64,000 bases of DNA from Lichenibacterium ramalinae (GCF_004137085.1 NZ_QYBC01000006.1:124001-188000), one strand, 5' to 3'. Shown: positions 9,406 to 20,082, counted from the stretch's first letter. Notes: generated from the letters alone by a model not told the origin. A program made the numbers and translations.

Positions 9406-9972
9406 TCAGGGCGGCGGCAGCCCGGCGGCGAGGCCCGAGATGGCGTCGAACACCGCCGCCGCCTCGTCGGCCCCGAGCCGCGCCAGCCCGAGCGTGCGGG
9501 CGACCTGGAGGCCGATCGTGGCGAAGAGCAGGGCCGTGGCGACGTCGGGCGCCGCCGTCTGCTGGCGGACCTCGTCGAAGATCTCGGCGAACATGCCCTG
9601 GAACACCGCCAGCGATTCGGAATGCTCCACCGCCGCCACCAGCATGGGACGGGAAAAGTTGTCGTCCTCGCAGTAGGTCGCCCGCGCGTAATCGACCATG
9701 CCGCGGAGCACGGCCTGGGACAGGCCCGCCAACCGCGCCTGCGCGGCGTCGACGCCTTCCTGCAGCCGCTTCAGCTTGCGCAGCGCCATGGCCGAGACCA
9801 GCGCGTCCTTCGACCGGAAATGGTGCAGCACGCCGCCCTTGCTGACCGCGGCCTCGAGCGCGACCGCGTCCATGGTGAGGCTGCCGATGCCGTCGCGCGC
9901 CAGCAGCGCCTCGGCGGCATCCAGCACCTTGTCGATCGTGGCGAGGCTTCGGGCCTGCGGTGGTCTGCTCAT
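9406..9972 (-). CDS. TetR/AcrR family transcriptional regulator
   Basis: 188-residue repressor. The N-terminal TetR helix-turn-helix runs over residues about 10-57 (IDKVLDAAEALLARDG, then MDAVALEAAVSKGGVLHHF, where SKGGVLHHF is the recognition helix end). The C-terminal two thirds is the ligand/dimerisation domain. It is divergently transcribed from the RND efflux genes with an 79-bp gap holding a weak palindrome, so local repression of the pump and itself is likely. ATG 9972 gives MSRPPQARS; an ATG at 9984 is also in frame and is less likely. Confidence 0.9.
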   Translation of the reverse strand: MSRPPQARSLATIDKVLDAAEALLARDGIGSLTMDAVALEAAVSKGGVLHHFRSKDALVSAMALRKLKRLQEGVDAAQARLAGLSQAVLRGMVDYARATYCEDDNFSRPMLVAAVEHSESLAVFQGMFAEIFDEVRQQTAAPDVATALLFATIGLQVARTLGLARLGADEAAAVFDAISGLAAGLPPP

Positions 9973-9982
9973 GAAAAAATCC

Positions 9983-9994
9983 AACTGGACGGTT
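9983..9994. promoter_or_regulatory. Candidate TetR operator between tetR and the RND operon
   Basis: The 12-mer AACTGGACGGTT is an imperfect palindrome (four of six pairs match: A-T, A-T, C-G, G-C) and sits at the 5' edge of tetR in the divergent region. Its form, AAC-N6-GTT, fits many TetR sites of RND pumps. The assignment is inferred from position and partial symmetry only. Confidence 0.35.
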
Positions 9995-10051
9995 TGTTAT
10001 TAGCGGCTTATGCAGCGTGGCACAACGGCTTCCGCTCACCCGGCTCGTACC

Positions 10052-11164
10052 ATGATGTTCCGTCCCCGCGCCCTCCGCGACCGCCGCCGATGCGGAGCCC
10101 TGCCGGTGCTCTGCGCGGCGGCGGCATTGTTGTGCCGACCGGCCGCCGGTCCGGCGGTGGCGGCGGAGGCCGGGCTGGTCCCGGTGGAGGCGGTGGTGCC
10201 GGCGGCGCGGGACGTCGATGCCGACCTCGCGCTCGCCGGCACGGTCCAGGCTCGCGTGCAGAGCAACATCGCCTTCCGGGTCGACGGCAAGGTGTCGGAG
10301 CGCCGCGTCGAGGTCGGCCAGCACGTGGCGGCCGATCAGGTTCTCGCCACCGTGGACGCGACCGAGCAGCACGCCAACGTCGACAATGCCCGGGCGGCGG
10401 TCACGGCGGCCCAGGCACTCCTCGTCCAGGCCGAGGCGACCTTCAAGCGCCAGCAGAGCCTCATCGCCTCCGGATACACCACGCGGGCGAGCTACGACCA
10501 GGCGCAGGAAACGCTGAACACGGCACGGGCGCAGGTCGAGGCCGCGGAGGCGGCCTTCAACACCGCGGAGGAGCAGCTCTCCTATGCCGAGCTCCGGGCC
10601 GGCCAGGACGGCATCGTGGTGTCGCGCAGCGTCGAGGCCGGGCAGGTCGTCCAGGCCGGCCAGACCGTCTTCGTCCTGGCGCAGGACGGGCCGCGCGACG
10701 CCGTCTTCGAGATCCCCGAAGCCCTGCTGACGACGCCGCCGCGGGACGACGCCGTCGACATCGCGCTCCAGGCCGACCCCAAGGTGACGGCCGTCGGCAC
10801 CGTGCGGGAAGTCTCGCCCATCCTCGACGCGGCCTCCAGCACCGTCACGGTGAAGGTGGGGCTGCGCGGGCCGGCGACCGGCATGGCGCTCGGCGCCGCC
10901 GTGGTGGGGCGCGGGCGGTTCGAGCGGCAGACCGCCGTCGTGCTGCCCTGGAGCGCGCTCTTCGAGGCCGAGGGCCGGCCGTCCGTGTGGGTGCTCGACG
11001 ACCAGGACAGGGTGTCGCTGCAGCCGGTCTCGGTGAAGAGCTACGCCACCGGCAGCGTCGTCCTGTCGGGCGGCCTCGACGGGAGCCGGCGCGTCGTCAC
11101 GGCCGGGGTGCAACTGCTTTATCCGGGACAGAAAGTGGCGGTCGTGAAGGGCAACCTGCCGTGA
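10052..11164 (+). CDS. RND efflux periplasmic adaptor subunit (first of two)
   Basis: Membrane fusion protein of the HlyD/RND adaptor family, about 370 residues, linking an inner-membrane RND pump to an outer-membrane channel. Signal peptide near residues 10-36 (LPVLCAAAALLC then AVAAEA). Barrel/lipoyl half motif FRVDGKVSERRVEVGQHV, then a long alpha-hairpin rich in Ala/Gln (AAVTAAQALLVQAEATFKR), second lipoyl half YAELRAGQDGIVVSRSVEAGQVVQAGQ, and beta-barrel and membrane-proximal domains. It ends by overlapping the next adaptor gene by 4 bp (GTGA), so translation is probably coupled. ATG 10052 (MMFRPRA) is chosen over ATG 10010. Confidence 0.92.
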   Translation: MMFRPRALRDRRRCGALPVLCAAAALLCRPAAGPAVAAEAGLVPVEAVVPAARDVDADLALAGTVQARVQSNIAFRVDGKVSERRVEVGQHVAADQVLATVDATEQHANVDNARAAVTAAQALLVQAEATFKRQQSLIASGYTTRASYDQAQETLNTARAQVEAAEAAFNTAEEQLSYAELRAGQDGIVVSRSVEAGQVVQAGQTVFVLAQDGPRDAVFEIPEALLTTPPRDDAVDIALQADPKVTAVGTVREVSPILDAASSTVTVKVGLRGPATGMALGAAVVGRGRFERQTAVVLPWSALFEAEGRPSVWVLDDQDRVSLQPVSVKSYATGSVVLSGGLDGSRRVVTAGVQLLYPGQKVAVVKGNLP

Positions 11165-12246
11165 CGGCGCTCCCCCGCTTCCGGGTCTTCGTCCCCCTCG
11201 CCGCGGTTGCAGCCCTGCTCGGCGGCTGCGAGCGCAAGCCGGCGGAGGCCGCCGCGCCGGTCCGGCCCGCCCTGACGGTCGTGGTCGAGCCCGCCGCGCC
11301 GCCGGCGGAACGGCGCTTCACCGGCACGGTCGCGCCGCGCTACGAGGCGAAGCTCGGGTTCCAGGCGACCGGCCGCATGACGGCGCGCAACGTCGACGTC
11401 GGCGACCGGGTCGTCCAGGGGCAGATGCTGGCGACGCTGGACCCGACGGTTCTGCGGCTCGCCGTCGTGGGTTCCAAGGCCGACCTCGCCAACGCGCGGG
11501 CGGCCCTGGTCAATGCCAAGGCCACCAACGACCGGCAGCAGGAACTCATCAGGACCGGCAGCGTCAGCCAGGCCCAGGTCGACGCGGCCCTGGCGGCGCG
11601 CGACACCGCGCAGGCCAAGGTCGGCCAGGCGCAGGCCAGCCTGCAGAAGGCCGAGGAACAACTCGGCTACGCCTCGCTCCGGAGCGGTTACGACGGCGTG
11701 GTCGAGAGCTGGACGGCCGAGGTCGGCCAGGTGGTGACGGCCGGCCAGGCGGTCGTCACCGTGGCGCGGCCCGACCTGCGCGACGCCGTGTTCGACGTGC
11801 CGGACGACCGGGTCGCCAGGTTCGCCGCCGGGCGGGCCTTCACGGTGGCGCTGCTCGCCGATCCCGCCGTCTCGGCGCAAGCCACGGTGCGGGAGATCGC
11901 GCCCCAGTCCGATCAGCTGACCCGGACGCGGCGGGTGCGCCTGACGCTCGAAGCCGCCCCGGCGGCCTTCCGCCTCGGCACCACGGTGACGCTCGGTCTG
12001 GTCGAGGCGGTGCCGGGCCCTGCCCGCATCGTGCTGCCGGCCGGCGCCGCCGTGGAGCGGGACGGCGCCACGACGGTCTGGACCGTCGACCCGCAGAACC
12101 GCCTCCGCGCCCGCGCCGTGACGCTCGGCGAACGCGATCCCGGCACCGTCACGGTGGCGACCGGCCTCGCCGCCGGCGACCGCGTCCTGATCGCCGGCGC
12201 CCACTCGGCGACCGAGGGCCAGGCCGTCAAGATCGACGCCCCTTAG
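11161..12246 (+). CDS. RND efflux periplasmic adaptor subunit, lipoprotein (second of two)
   Basis: Second, different adaptor of the same operon, 361 residues. GTG 11161 overlaps the previous stop. It has a lipoprotein signal with lipobox LLGGC near residues 19-23, unlike the first adaptor. Lipoyl halves: LGFQATGRMTARNVDVGDRV and YASLRSGYDGVVESWTAEVGQVV, flanking an alpha-hairpin. The two adaptors are only moderately similar, so this is not a recent tandem copy. Paired adaptors serving one pump are known from Pseudomonas TriABC, where both are needed. The pump gene starts 81 bp downstream. Confidence 0.92.
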   Translation: MTALPRFRVFVPLAAVAALLGGCERKPAEAAAPVRPALTVVVEPAAPPAERRFTGTVAPRYEAKLGFQATGRMTARNVDVGDRVVQGQMLATLDPTVLRLAVVGSKADLANARAALVNAKATNDRQQELIRTGSVSQAQVDAALAARDTAQAKVGQAQASLQKAEEQLGYASLRSGYDGVVESWTAEVGQVVTAGQAVVTVARPDLRDAVFDVPDDRVARFAAGRAFTVALLADPAVSAQATVREIAPQSDQLTRTRRVRLTLEAAPAAFRLGTTVTLGLVEAVPGPARIVLPAGAAVERDGATTVWTVDPQNRLRARAVTLGERDPGTVTVATGLAAGDRVLIAGAHSATEGQAVKIDAP

Positions 12247-12327
12247 GGCCCGGATCGGGCGGCGCCGCCGCCCCGCATCGTTTCAACCGGTCCCCTGCCC
12301 CGTGGCGCGGCGGGCCCGACGACCCGG

Positions 12328-15300
12328 ATGAGAGCCGTGAAGTTCAACCTGTCGGAATGGGCGCTCGAACACCGATCGTTCGTGTGGTTCCTCATGCTGC
12401 TGTCGGCCCTCGCCGGCTACGGCGCCTATACGGGCCTGGGCCGCCAGGAGGACCCGCCCTTCACCATCAAGACCATGGTGGTGAGCCAGGCCTGGCCGGG
12501 CGCCACCGTGGACGAGATGACCAGCCAGGTCACCGAGCGCATCGAGAAGGAGCTGACCCAGATCGACGCGCTCGACTATACCAAGAGCTACACGGTGCCG
12601 GGGCGCACCACCGTGCTGCTGAACCTCAAGGACACGACCGACCCCAAGCAGGTCCCGTGGATGTTCTACCAGGTGCGCAAGCACGTGCAAGACATCCAGA
12701 GCACCATGCCGAGCGGCGTGCAGCCGCCGTCCTTCAACGACGAGTTCGGCGACGTCTACGGCAACATCTACGGCTTCACGGCCGATGGGCTAAGCCAGCG
12801 CCAGCTGCGGGACTACGTCGAGGAGGTCCGCTCCGAGATCCTCACGGTGCCGAGCATCGGCAAGGTGCAGGTGGTGGGCGCCCAGGACGAGGTCGTGTAC
12901 CTGGATTTCTCGACCAAGAAGCTCGCCGCGCTGGGCCTCGACGTCCAGTCGCTGATCCGCACGCTGCAGAACCAGAACGGCGTGCAGCCGTCGGGCGTGC
13001 TCCAGGCCGGGCCCGAACAGGTGTCGATGCGGGTCACGGGCGGCTTCACGTCGGAGAACAGCCTCGAGAACCTCAACCTGCGCATCAACGACCGCTACTT
13101 CCCGCTCAGCGACATCGCCACGATCACCCGCGGCTACCGCGACCCGCCCGACCCGCTGTTCCGCGTGAACGGCGAGCCCGCCATCGGCCTCGGCATCGGC
13201 ATGAAGGCCTCGGGAAACCTGCTCCGCTTCGGCGAGGCCCTGAAGGAGAAGATGCGCGACGTCGAGGCGCGCCTGCCGCTCGGGGTCGACATCCACCTCG
13301 TGTCCGACCAGCCCAAGATCGTCGAGGAGGCGGTGGGCGGCTTCACGGAGGCGCTGGTCGAGGCCGTGCTGATCGTGCTGGCGGTCAGCTTCGTCAGCCT
13401 CGGCCTGCGGGCCGGGCTCGTCGTGTCCTTCTCGATCCCCCTGGTGCTGGCCATCGTCTTCGTGGTGATGGGCCATTTCGGCGTGTCGCTGCAGCGCATC
13501 TCGCTCGGCGCCCTCATCATCGCGCTCGGCCTGCTGGTCGACGACGCCATGATCACCGTCGAGATGATGGTGTCGCGGCTGGAACGCGGCGACGACCTCA
13601 CCAAGGCGGCGACCTTCGCCTTCACCTCCACGGCCTTTCCCATGCTCACCGGCACGCTGGTGACGGTGGCGGGCTTCATCCCCATCGGCTTCAACGGCTC
13701 GTCGGCGGGCGAATACACCTACACGCTCTTCGTCGTCATCGCGGCCTCGCTGCTGGTGTCCTGGGTCGTGGCGGTGCTCTTCGCGCCCCTCATCGGCGTC
13801 AAGCTGCTCCCCAAGACCATGAAACACCACGACGCTTCGCGGCCGGGCCTCGTCGCCCGGGTCTTCGCCGCCATGCTGGGCGGCGCCATGCGGTGGCGAT
13901 GGTTCACGGTCGCGGGCTGCATCGCCCTGCTGGCGCTCTCGGTCGTGGGGATGAGCCACGTCCAGCAGCAGTTCTTCCCCTCCGCCGACCGGCCCGAACT
14001 GCTGGTCGACATGACGCTGCCGCAGAACAGCACCATCCTCAACACCAAGGCGCAGATGGACCGGTTCGAGCACGAACTGGCGCGGGACCCCGACATCGCC
14101 AGCTGGAGTTCCTACGTGGGCGAGGGCGCGATCCGCTTCTACCTGCCGCTCGACCAGCAGCTGCAGAACAGCTTCTTCGGGCAGATCGTGGTGGTGACCA
14201 AGGGCCTCGGCGTGCGCGACGCCGTGGCGGCCCGCCTGCGCGGCATCGCGGCCGACGGCTTCGTCGGCATCGACACCTTCGTGCATCCGCTCGACCTCGG
14301 CCCGCCCGTCGGCCGGCCCGTGCAGTACCGGCTCGGCGGCCCGGACATCCAGGTGCTGCGCGCCCAGGCGCTCAAGCTCGCCGCGCTGATGGCCGGCAAC
14401 CCGCACCTCGATCCCCCGACCTTCGACTGGAACGAGCCCGGCAAGGTGGTGCGGGTCGACATCGCCCAGGACAAGGCGCGCCAGCTCGGCATCTCGTCGG
14501 CCGACGTCGCCGGGGTGCTGAACGGGCTCGTGGGCGGCACGTCCATCACGCAGATCCGCGACAGCATCTACCTCGTCGACGTGGTGGGCCGGGCCGGCGC
14601 GGACGAGCGCGACAGGATCGAGACGCTGCAGGGCCTGCAGGTGCCGACCAGCGGCGGCAAGGTCGTGCCGCTCCTCGCCTTCGCGACGCTGCACTACGAC
14701 CTCGAACAGCCGATCGTTTGGCGGCGCGACCGCCTGCCCACCATCACGGTCCGGGCAGCGCTGCACGACGACACCCAGCCCGCCACCGTGGTGGACGCGC
14801 TCGCCCCCGCGATCGCGACCTTCGAGGGCGCGCTGCCGCGGGGCTTCAAGGTCGCGGTCGGGGGCGCCGTGGAGGAAAGCGGCAAGGGCCAGGGGCCCAT
14901 CGCCGCCGTGGTGCCCGTCATGCTGCTCGCCATGGCGTTCCTCATCATGGTGCAGCTGCAGAGCTTCCAGAAGCTGTTCCTGGTGGTCAGCGTGGCGCCG
15001 CTCGGCCTCATCGGCGTAGTGGCGGCGCTGCTGCTGTCCGGCAAGCCCATGGGCTTCGTGGCGATCCTCGGCATCCTCGCCCTCATCGGCATCATCATCC
15101 GCAACTCCATCATCCTGATGGCGCAGATCGACGAGGTGCTGGCGGAGGGCAAGGACCGCTGGACCGCCGTGTTCGAAGCCACGCAGCACCGCATGCGGCC
15201 GATCCTGCTCACCGCCGCCGCCGCCAGCCTCGGCCTCGTCCCCATCGCCCCGCAGGTCTTCTGGGGCCCGATGGCCTATGCCATGATCGGCGGCATCGTG

Positions 15301-15390
15301 GCGGCGACCTTCCTGACGCTGTTCTTCCTCCCGGCGCTCTACGTCACCTGGTACCGGGTGAAGCCGCCGGCGCGGGGGACCGCCGTCTGA
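12328..15390 (+). CDS. RND efflux transporter permease subunit, TriC-like
   Basis: Inner-membrane proton-driven RND pump of 1020 residues, the normal HAE1-type length. N-terminus NLSEWALEHRSFVWF with TM1, then the periplasmic loop starting GRQEDPPFTIKTMVV. TM4 carries the proton-relay Asp pair LLVDDAMI (residues 405-406). In TM10 the position of AcrB Lys940 reads Arg (GIIIRNSIIL, residue about 925). Second large loop residues about 550-850, and TM segments to the end. It follows the two adaptor genes; no outer-membrane channel gene is present in the window, so a channel from elsewhere must be used. Substrates cannot be deduced; triclosan-type biocides are the closest precedent. Confidence 0.93.
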   Translation: MRAVKFNLSEWALEHRSFVWFLMLLSALAGYGAYTGLGRQEDPPFTIKTMVVSQAWPGATVDEMTSQVTERIEKELTQIDALDYTKSYTVPGRTTVLLNLKDTTDPKQVPWMFYQVRKHVQDIQSTMPSGVQPPSFNDEFGDVYGNIYGFTADGLSQRQLRDYVEEVRSEILTVPSIGKVQVVGAQDEVVYLDFSTKKLAALGLDVQSLIRTLQNQNGVQPSGVLQAGPEQVSMRVTGGFTSENSLENLNLRINDRYFPLSDIATITRGYRDPPDPLFRVNGEPAIGLGIGMKASGNLLRFGEALKEKMRDVEARLPLGVDIHLVSDQPKIVEEAVGGFTEALVEAVLIVLAVSFVSLGLRAGLVVSFSIPLVLAIVFVVMGHFGVSLQRISLGALIIALGLLVDDAMITVEMMVSRLERGDDLTKAATFAFTSTAFPMLTGTLVTVAGFIPIGFNGSSAGEYTYTLFVVIAASLLVSWVVAVLFAPLIGVKLLPKTMKHHDASRPGLVARVFAAMLGGAMRWRWFTVAGCIALLALSVVGMSHVQQQFFPSADRPELLVDMTLPQNSTILNTKAQMDRFEHELARDPDIASWSSYVGEGAIRFYLPLDQQLQNSFFGQIVVVTKGLGVRDAVAARLRGIAADGFVGIDTFVHPLDLGPPVGRPVQYRLGGPDIQVLRAQALKLAALMAGNPHLDPPTFDWNEPGKVVRVDIAQDKARQLGISSADVAGVLNGLVGGTSITQIRDSIYLVDVVGRAGADERDRIETLQGLQVPTSGGKVVPLLAFATLHYDLEQPIVWRRDRLPTITVRAALHDDTQPATVVDALAPAIATFEGALPRGFKVAVGGAVEESGKGQGPIAAVVPVMLLAMAFLIMVQLQSFQKLFLVVSVAPLGLIGVVAALLLSGKPMGFVAILGILALIGIIIRNSIILMAQIDEVLAEGKDRWTAVFEATQHRMRPILLTAAAASLGLVPIAPQVFWGPMAYAMIGGIVAATFLTLFFLPALYVTWYRVKPPARGTAV

Positions 15391-15420
15391 CGGGTGCCTG
15401 CCGGGCGCGAGGCATCGGCG

Positions 15421-16167
15421 ATGGCGACGATCGTGACGGTTGCGGCATGGCTGGCGGAGGGGCTGTCGGGGCGGGACCATGGTCTGCCGCCGTCCTGGGC
15501 GTTCTGGCACGCGCGCGCCATGGTGCTCGCCTGGTCGGTCCTGCTGCCCGTCGGCATGCTGGTCGCCCGCTTCTTCAAGGTCACGCCCCGCCAGGCCTGG
15601 CCGCGGGTGCTGGACAATCCCGCCTGGTGGCGGTGCCACCTGTCGCTCCAGACCGCCGGCGTGCTGCTGATGACGCTGGGGGCCGCCGCAGCCTACGGAC
15701 GGGGCGCCGACGCCACGGCCCTGGCCCGGTGGCACCACGGCGCCGGGTGGACCCTCGTCGCCACCGGATGGGTGCAGGTCCTCGCCGGGCTGGTTCGCGG
15801 CAGCAAGGGCGGCCCGACCGCGGCGACGCTGCGCGGCGACCATTACGACATGACGCGGCGCCGCATCGCCTTCGAGGTGGTCCACAAGACGCTCGGCTGG
15901 GCGGCACTGCCGGTCGTGGTCGCCACCACGGCCGCCGGACTGGTGATGCTCGATGCCCCGCGCTGGATGGCGGTGCTGATCGCGGGCTGGTGGGTCACGG
16001 TCGCGGCCGCCTTCGTCGCACTGCAACGGGCCGGTCGCTGCGTCGACACCTACCAGGCCCTGTGGGGCACCGATCCGCGCCACCCCGGCAACGCGCGGCG
16101 GCCGATCGGCTGGGGCATCCGGCAGCACCCCGCGCCGGGGCACGCGTCCGACACCGGCCCGCGCTGA
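15421..16167 (+). CDS. Cytochrome b561-type membrane protein
   Basis: About 248 residues with five to six hydrophobic segments. The spaced histidines (FWHAR, CHLSLQ, RWHHGAGW, EVVHKTLGW) match the b561 heme-binding pattern of bacterial proteins resembling eukaryotic b561/ferric reductase. It would hold heme b and move electrons across the inner membrane; partners are unknown. The C-terminus is soluble. ATG 15421 has CGAGG about 8 nt upstream; GTG 15394 is an alternative. It begins 30 bp after the RND pump and may be read through from that operon, although a functional link is not evident. Confidence 0.75.
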   Translation: MATIVTVAAWLAEGLSGRDHGLPPSWAFWHARAMVLAWSVLLPVGMLVARFFKVTPRQAWPRVLDNPAWWRCHLSLQTAGVLLMTLGAAAAYGRGADATALARWHHGAGWTLVATGWVQVLAGLVRGSKGGPTAATLRGDHYDMTRRRIAFEVVHKTLGWAALPVVVATTAAGLVMLDAPRWMAVLIAGWWVTVAAAFVALQRAGRCVDTYQALWGTDPRHPGNARRPIGWGIRQHPAPGHASDTGPR

Positions 16168-16238
16168 AAGCCCTTGGGGCCGTCGGTGGGACCGAGCGTC
16201 GACGTGACCGCCGCACCAACCGGACGGCGGGTCGGCCC

Positions 16239-17315
16239 TCAGGTCGTTTCGCGCTGCAGGATCGCGAAGGGCATGCGGCGGGTTTCGGGCGCCAGCACGG
16301 CGTCGGCGCGCCCGGCCGCGATGGCCCGGAGCAGGAGGTCGCCCACGCCGTCCCCGATGGCGGGCGCGTCGACCGAGACGGTGGTCAGCCGCGGGTGGCA
16401 GGACCGCGACAGTTCGAAATCGCCGAAGCCCGCGATGGCGAGCCGCCCGGGGACCGACCAGCCCCGCCGCTGGCATTCCGACAGGGCCCCGAAGGCCGAC
16501 AAGTCGGAGACGCAGACGACGGCGTCGGTTTCCGGGCTGCGCTCCAGCAGGCGCACCACGGCCTCGCTGCCCTGGTCCATGGCGATGGGCGGGGACCCGC
16601 AGGCCACCGTCAGCCCCTGCGGCAGGCCGAGGTCGCGCACTGCCCGCTCGTAGCCCCGGCGGCGGTCGGACCCGCGGGTGTCGCGGTCCGTCGAGCCCCC
16701 GATATAGCCGATGGCGCGATAGCCCCGGGCATGGAGGTGGTGCACCAGCGCGGCGGCCGCGGCGGCGTTGGAGAAGCCCACGACGTGGCCGATCGGCTCC
16801 GGCGGCAGGTCCCACATCTCCACGACCGGGATGCCGGCCGCGCCCAGCAGAAGCCGGGCCCGCTCCGTGTGGCTGCCCCCCGTCACCACCATGCCTTCGG
16901 GGCGGCGGCGCAGCAGGGCGGCGATGAGGTCCTCTTCCCGCCCTCGGTCGTAGCCGGTCGCGCCGAGCAGCATCTCGAGCCCGCTGCCCTCGAGCCTGCG
17001 CCCGATGCCGCCGGCCGTGTCGGAAAAGTTGGAATTGTTGAGCGAGGGGATCAGCACGGCGACGAAGCCCGAGCGCCGCGACGACAGCGTGCCGGCCGTC
17101 CGGTCCAGCACGTAGCCGAGGTCGTCCACGGCCCGCAGGATGCGCCGGCGCGTCAGGTCCGACACGGTGCCGGCGCCCTTGAGGGCCCGCGACACCGTCA
17201 TGGCGGAGACGCCGGCGCGTCGCGCGACATCCGCCATGGTGGGGGCGGGTCGCGGGGCCTGGCCCGGGTCCCCCGCCTGGGAGCCGCTCCCCTGCTCCGG
17301 CAGGCCGTTCGACAT
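16239..17315 (-). CDS. LacI family transcriptional regulator, GntR/IdnR-like
   Basis: 358-residue repressor. The LacI helix-turn-helix spans about residues 26-72 (TMADVARRAGVSAMTVSRAL), followed by hinge and a periplasmic-binding-protein-like ligand domain (FVAVLIPSLNNSNFSDT, GYIGGSTDRDTRGSDRR, GFGDFELS). Sequence style is that of gluconate/idonate repressors (GntR, IdnR), fitting the gluconate and idonate dehydrogenases 6-8 kb away. It is the last gene of the operon after the CUT2 ATPase and permease, 26 bp behind the permease. It therefore probably represses its own promoter through the palindrome at 20053-20066. Confidence 0.92.
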   Translation of the reverse strand: MSNGLPEQGSGSQAGDPGQAPRPAPTMADVARRAGVSAMTVSRALKGAGTVSDLTRRRILRAVDDLGYVLDRTAGTLSSRRSGFVAVLIPSLNNSNFSDTAGGIGRRLEGSGLEMLLGATGYDRGREEDLIAALLRRRPEGMVVTGGSHTERARLLLGAAGIPVVEMWDLPPEPIGHVVGFSNAAAAAALVHHLHARGYRAIGYIGGSTDRDTRGSDRRRGYERAVRDLGLPQGLTVACGSPPIAMDQGSEAVVRLLERSPETDAVVCVSDLSAFGALSECQRRGWSVPGRLAIAGFGDFELSRSCHPRLTTVSVDAPAIGDGVGDLLLRAIAAGRADAVLAPETRRMPFAILQRETT

Positions 17316-17341
17316 GGGCGGGCCCGGGATCGGCGCGACCC

Positions 17342-18436
17342 TCAACCGGCCCGCGGCGCATCCGGCGCCGGGGCCAGGGCAGGCGCCGGGGCCGGCTCCA
17401 GCAGCTGCCGGCGACCCGCGGCGCCGCGGCGGCGCTGGGCATAGCCGGCGATGCCGATGGCGACGAGCAGCGTCACGCCGTTGAAGAGCGGCTCGACCCA
17501 GAAGGAGCCGCCGATCTGCTGGATGCCGGCGATCCCCACCGCCAGGATGACGACGCCCACCACCGTGCCCCAGACGTTGACGCGGCCCGGCTTGATGGTG
17601 GTCGACCCCAGGAAGGCGCCGACGAGGGCGGGCAGCAGGAACTCCAGCCCGACGCTCGCCTGGCCGATGCGCAGCTTGGCGGCGAGCAGCACGCCCGCGA
17701 TGCCGGTGAGGGTTCCGGAGGCCACGAAGGCCAGGATGGTGAAGCGCTCGACCGGGATGCCGTTCAGCGCCGCCGCCTTCGGATTGGCGCCGATGGCGTA
17801 GAGGTAGCGGCCGAGCGGCACGTGTTCGAGCAGGAACCACAGCACCACGGCGAGGCCGAGCACGTAATAGCCCGTGATGGGCAGGCCGAAGACGAAGGTG
17901 GAGTTCAACGCCAGGAAGTCCCGCGGCAGCACGCCCACAACCTGCCGGCCGCCCGTGTACCAGAGCGCCAGCGCATACAGCACCGTGCCGGTGCCGAGCG
18001 TCGCGATGAAGCTGTCGATCCGCGCCACCTCGACGAGGAGCCCGTTGAGGAAACCCGTGGCGGCGCTGAGCAGCACGACGATCAGCACCGCCAGGGGCCA
18101 GGGCAGGCCCGAAACGGTCTGCAGGCTGATGGCCAGCACGTGCCACAGGACGATGCCGTAGCCGACCGTGAGGTCGATCTTGCCCGTCACCATGGGGATC
18201 ATGGCGGCGAGCGACAGCAGCGCGATGATGGCCTTGTCGGACACGATCGAGCGCAGGTTGAGCATGGTGGGGAACGTGTCGGGCAGCGCCAGCGAGAACC
18301 CGGCGATGAGCAGCAGCGTGAGGAGCGGCAGGCCGTAGACCGGCACGAGGCGGGCCACGCGTTCCGCCGGCCGGGCCGCCCTGAGCTCGGCGCGGGTCGG
18401 CTCCAGGGCGTCGGAGCGGATCGAATTGGTGGCCAT
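17342..18436 (-). CDS. Sugar ABC transporter permease (CUT2/RbsC type)
   Basis: 364-residue inner-membrane permease with about ten hydrophobic segments (for example GLPLLTLLLIAGFSLAL, VLIVVLLSAATGFLNGLLV, FTILAFVASGTLTGIAGVLL). RbsC-family motifs include GANPKAAALNGIPVERF near the cytoplasmic coupling loop. It pairs with the ATPase encoded 33 bp upstream. No periplasmic binding protein of this transporter class is encoded in the window, so the importer is incomplete here. The C-terminal tail is Ala/Pro-rich. Probable substrate: a sugar or sugar acid, inferred from the co-transcribed LacI regulator. Confidence 0.9.
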   Translation of the reverse strand: MATNSIRSDALEPTRAELRAARPAERVARLVPVYGLPLLTLLLIAGFSLALPDTFPTMLNLRSIVSDKAIIALLSLAAMIPMVTGKIDLTVGYGIVLWHVLAISLQTVSGLPWPLAVLIVVLLSAATGFLNGLLVEVARIDSFIATLGTGTVLYALALWYTGGRQVVGVLPRDFLALNSTFVFGLPITGYYVLGLAVVLWFLLEHVPLGRYLYAIGANPKAAALNGIPVERFTILAFVASGTLTGIAGVLLAAKLRIGQASVGLEFLLPALVGAFLGSTTIKPGRVNVWGTVVGVVILAVGIAGIQQIGGSFWVEPLFNGVTLLVAIGIAGYAQRRRGAAGRRQLLEPAPAPALAPAPDAPRAG

Positions 18437-18469
18437 GGGCGGGTCCTCGCGCGGATGTCGGGGGGAGCG

Positions 18470-20002
<1,533 letters not shown>

Positions 20003-20052
20003 CGCATTCCCCCCCTGGCTTGCGCGACGGCTTCAACCGTTCTCGCCCTCGA

Positions 20053-20066
20053 TGTTATCGATAACA
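20053..20066. promoter_or_regulatory. LacI-family operator (perfect 14-bp palindrome)
   Basis: TGTTATCGATAACA is a perfect palindrome located between the CUT2 ATPase start (20002) and the stop of the upstream ABC gene (20111). It resembles the E. coli GntR/IdnR operator form TGTTAC-CG-GTAACA. It covers the -10 region of the predicted promoter. A 12-bp perfect version recurs at 24000-24011. Confidence 0.75.
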
Positions 20067-20082
20067 GGGCGGCGATTGTCAA
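20054..20082 (-). promoter_or_regulatory. Predicted sigma70 promoter of the CUT2 ABC-lacI operon
   Basis: On the minus strand, TTGACA (20082-20077) is followed by a 17-bp spacer and GATAAC (20059-20054), the latter inside the LacI palindrome. The -35 is a perfect match and the -10 matches four of six. A repressor on the palindrome would occlude polymerase directly. Confidence 0.55.

Noticed and set aside
12357-17444. Open frames of over 1500 codons on both strands over the RND and LacI region
   Set aside because: They run through the real adaptor, pump and LacI genes in the wrong frame or strand, and show only low-complexity sequence.
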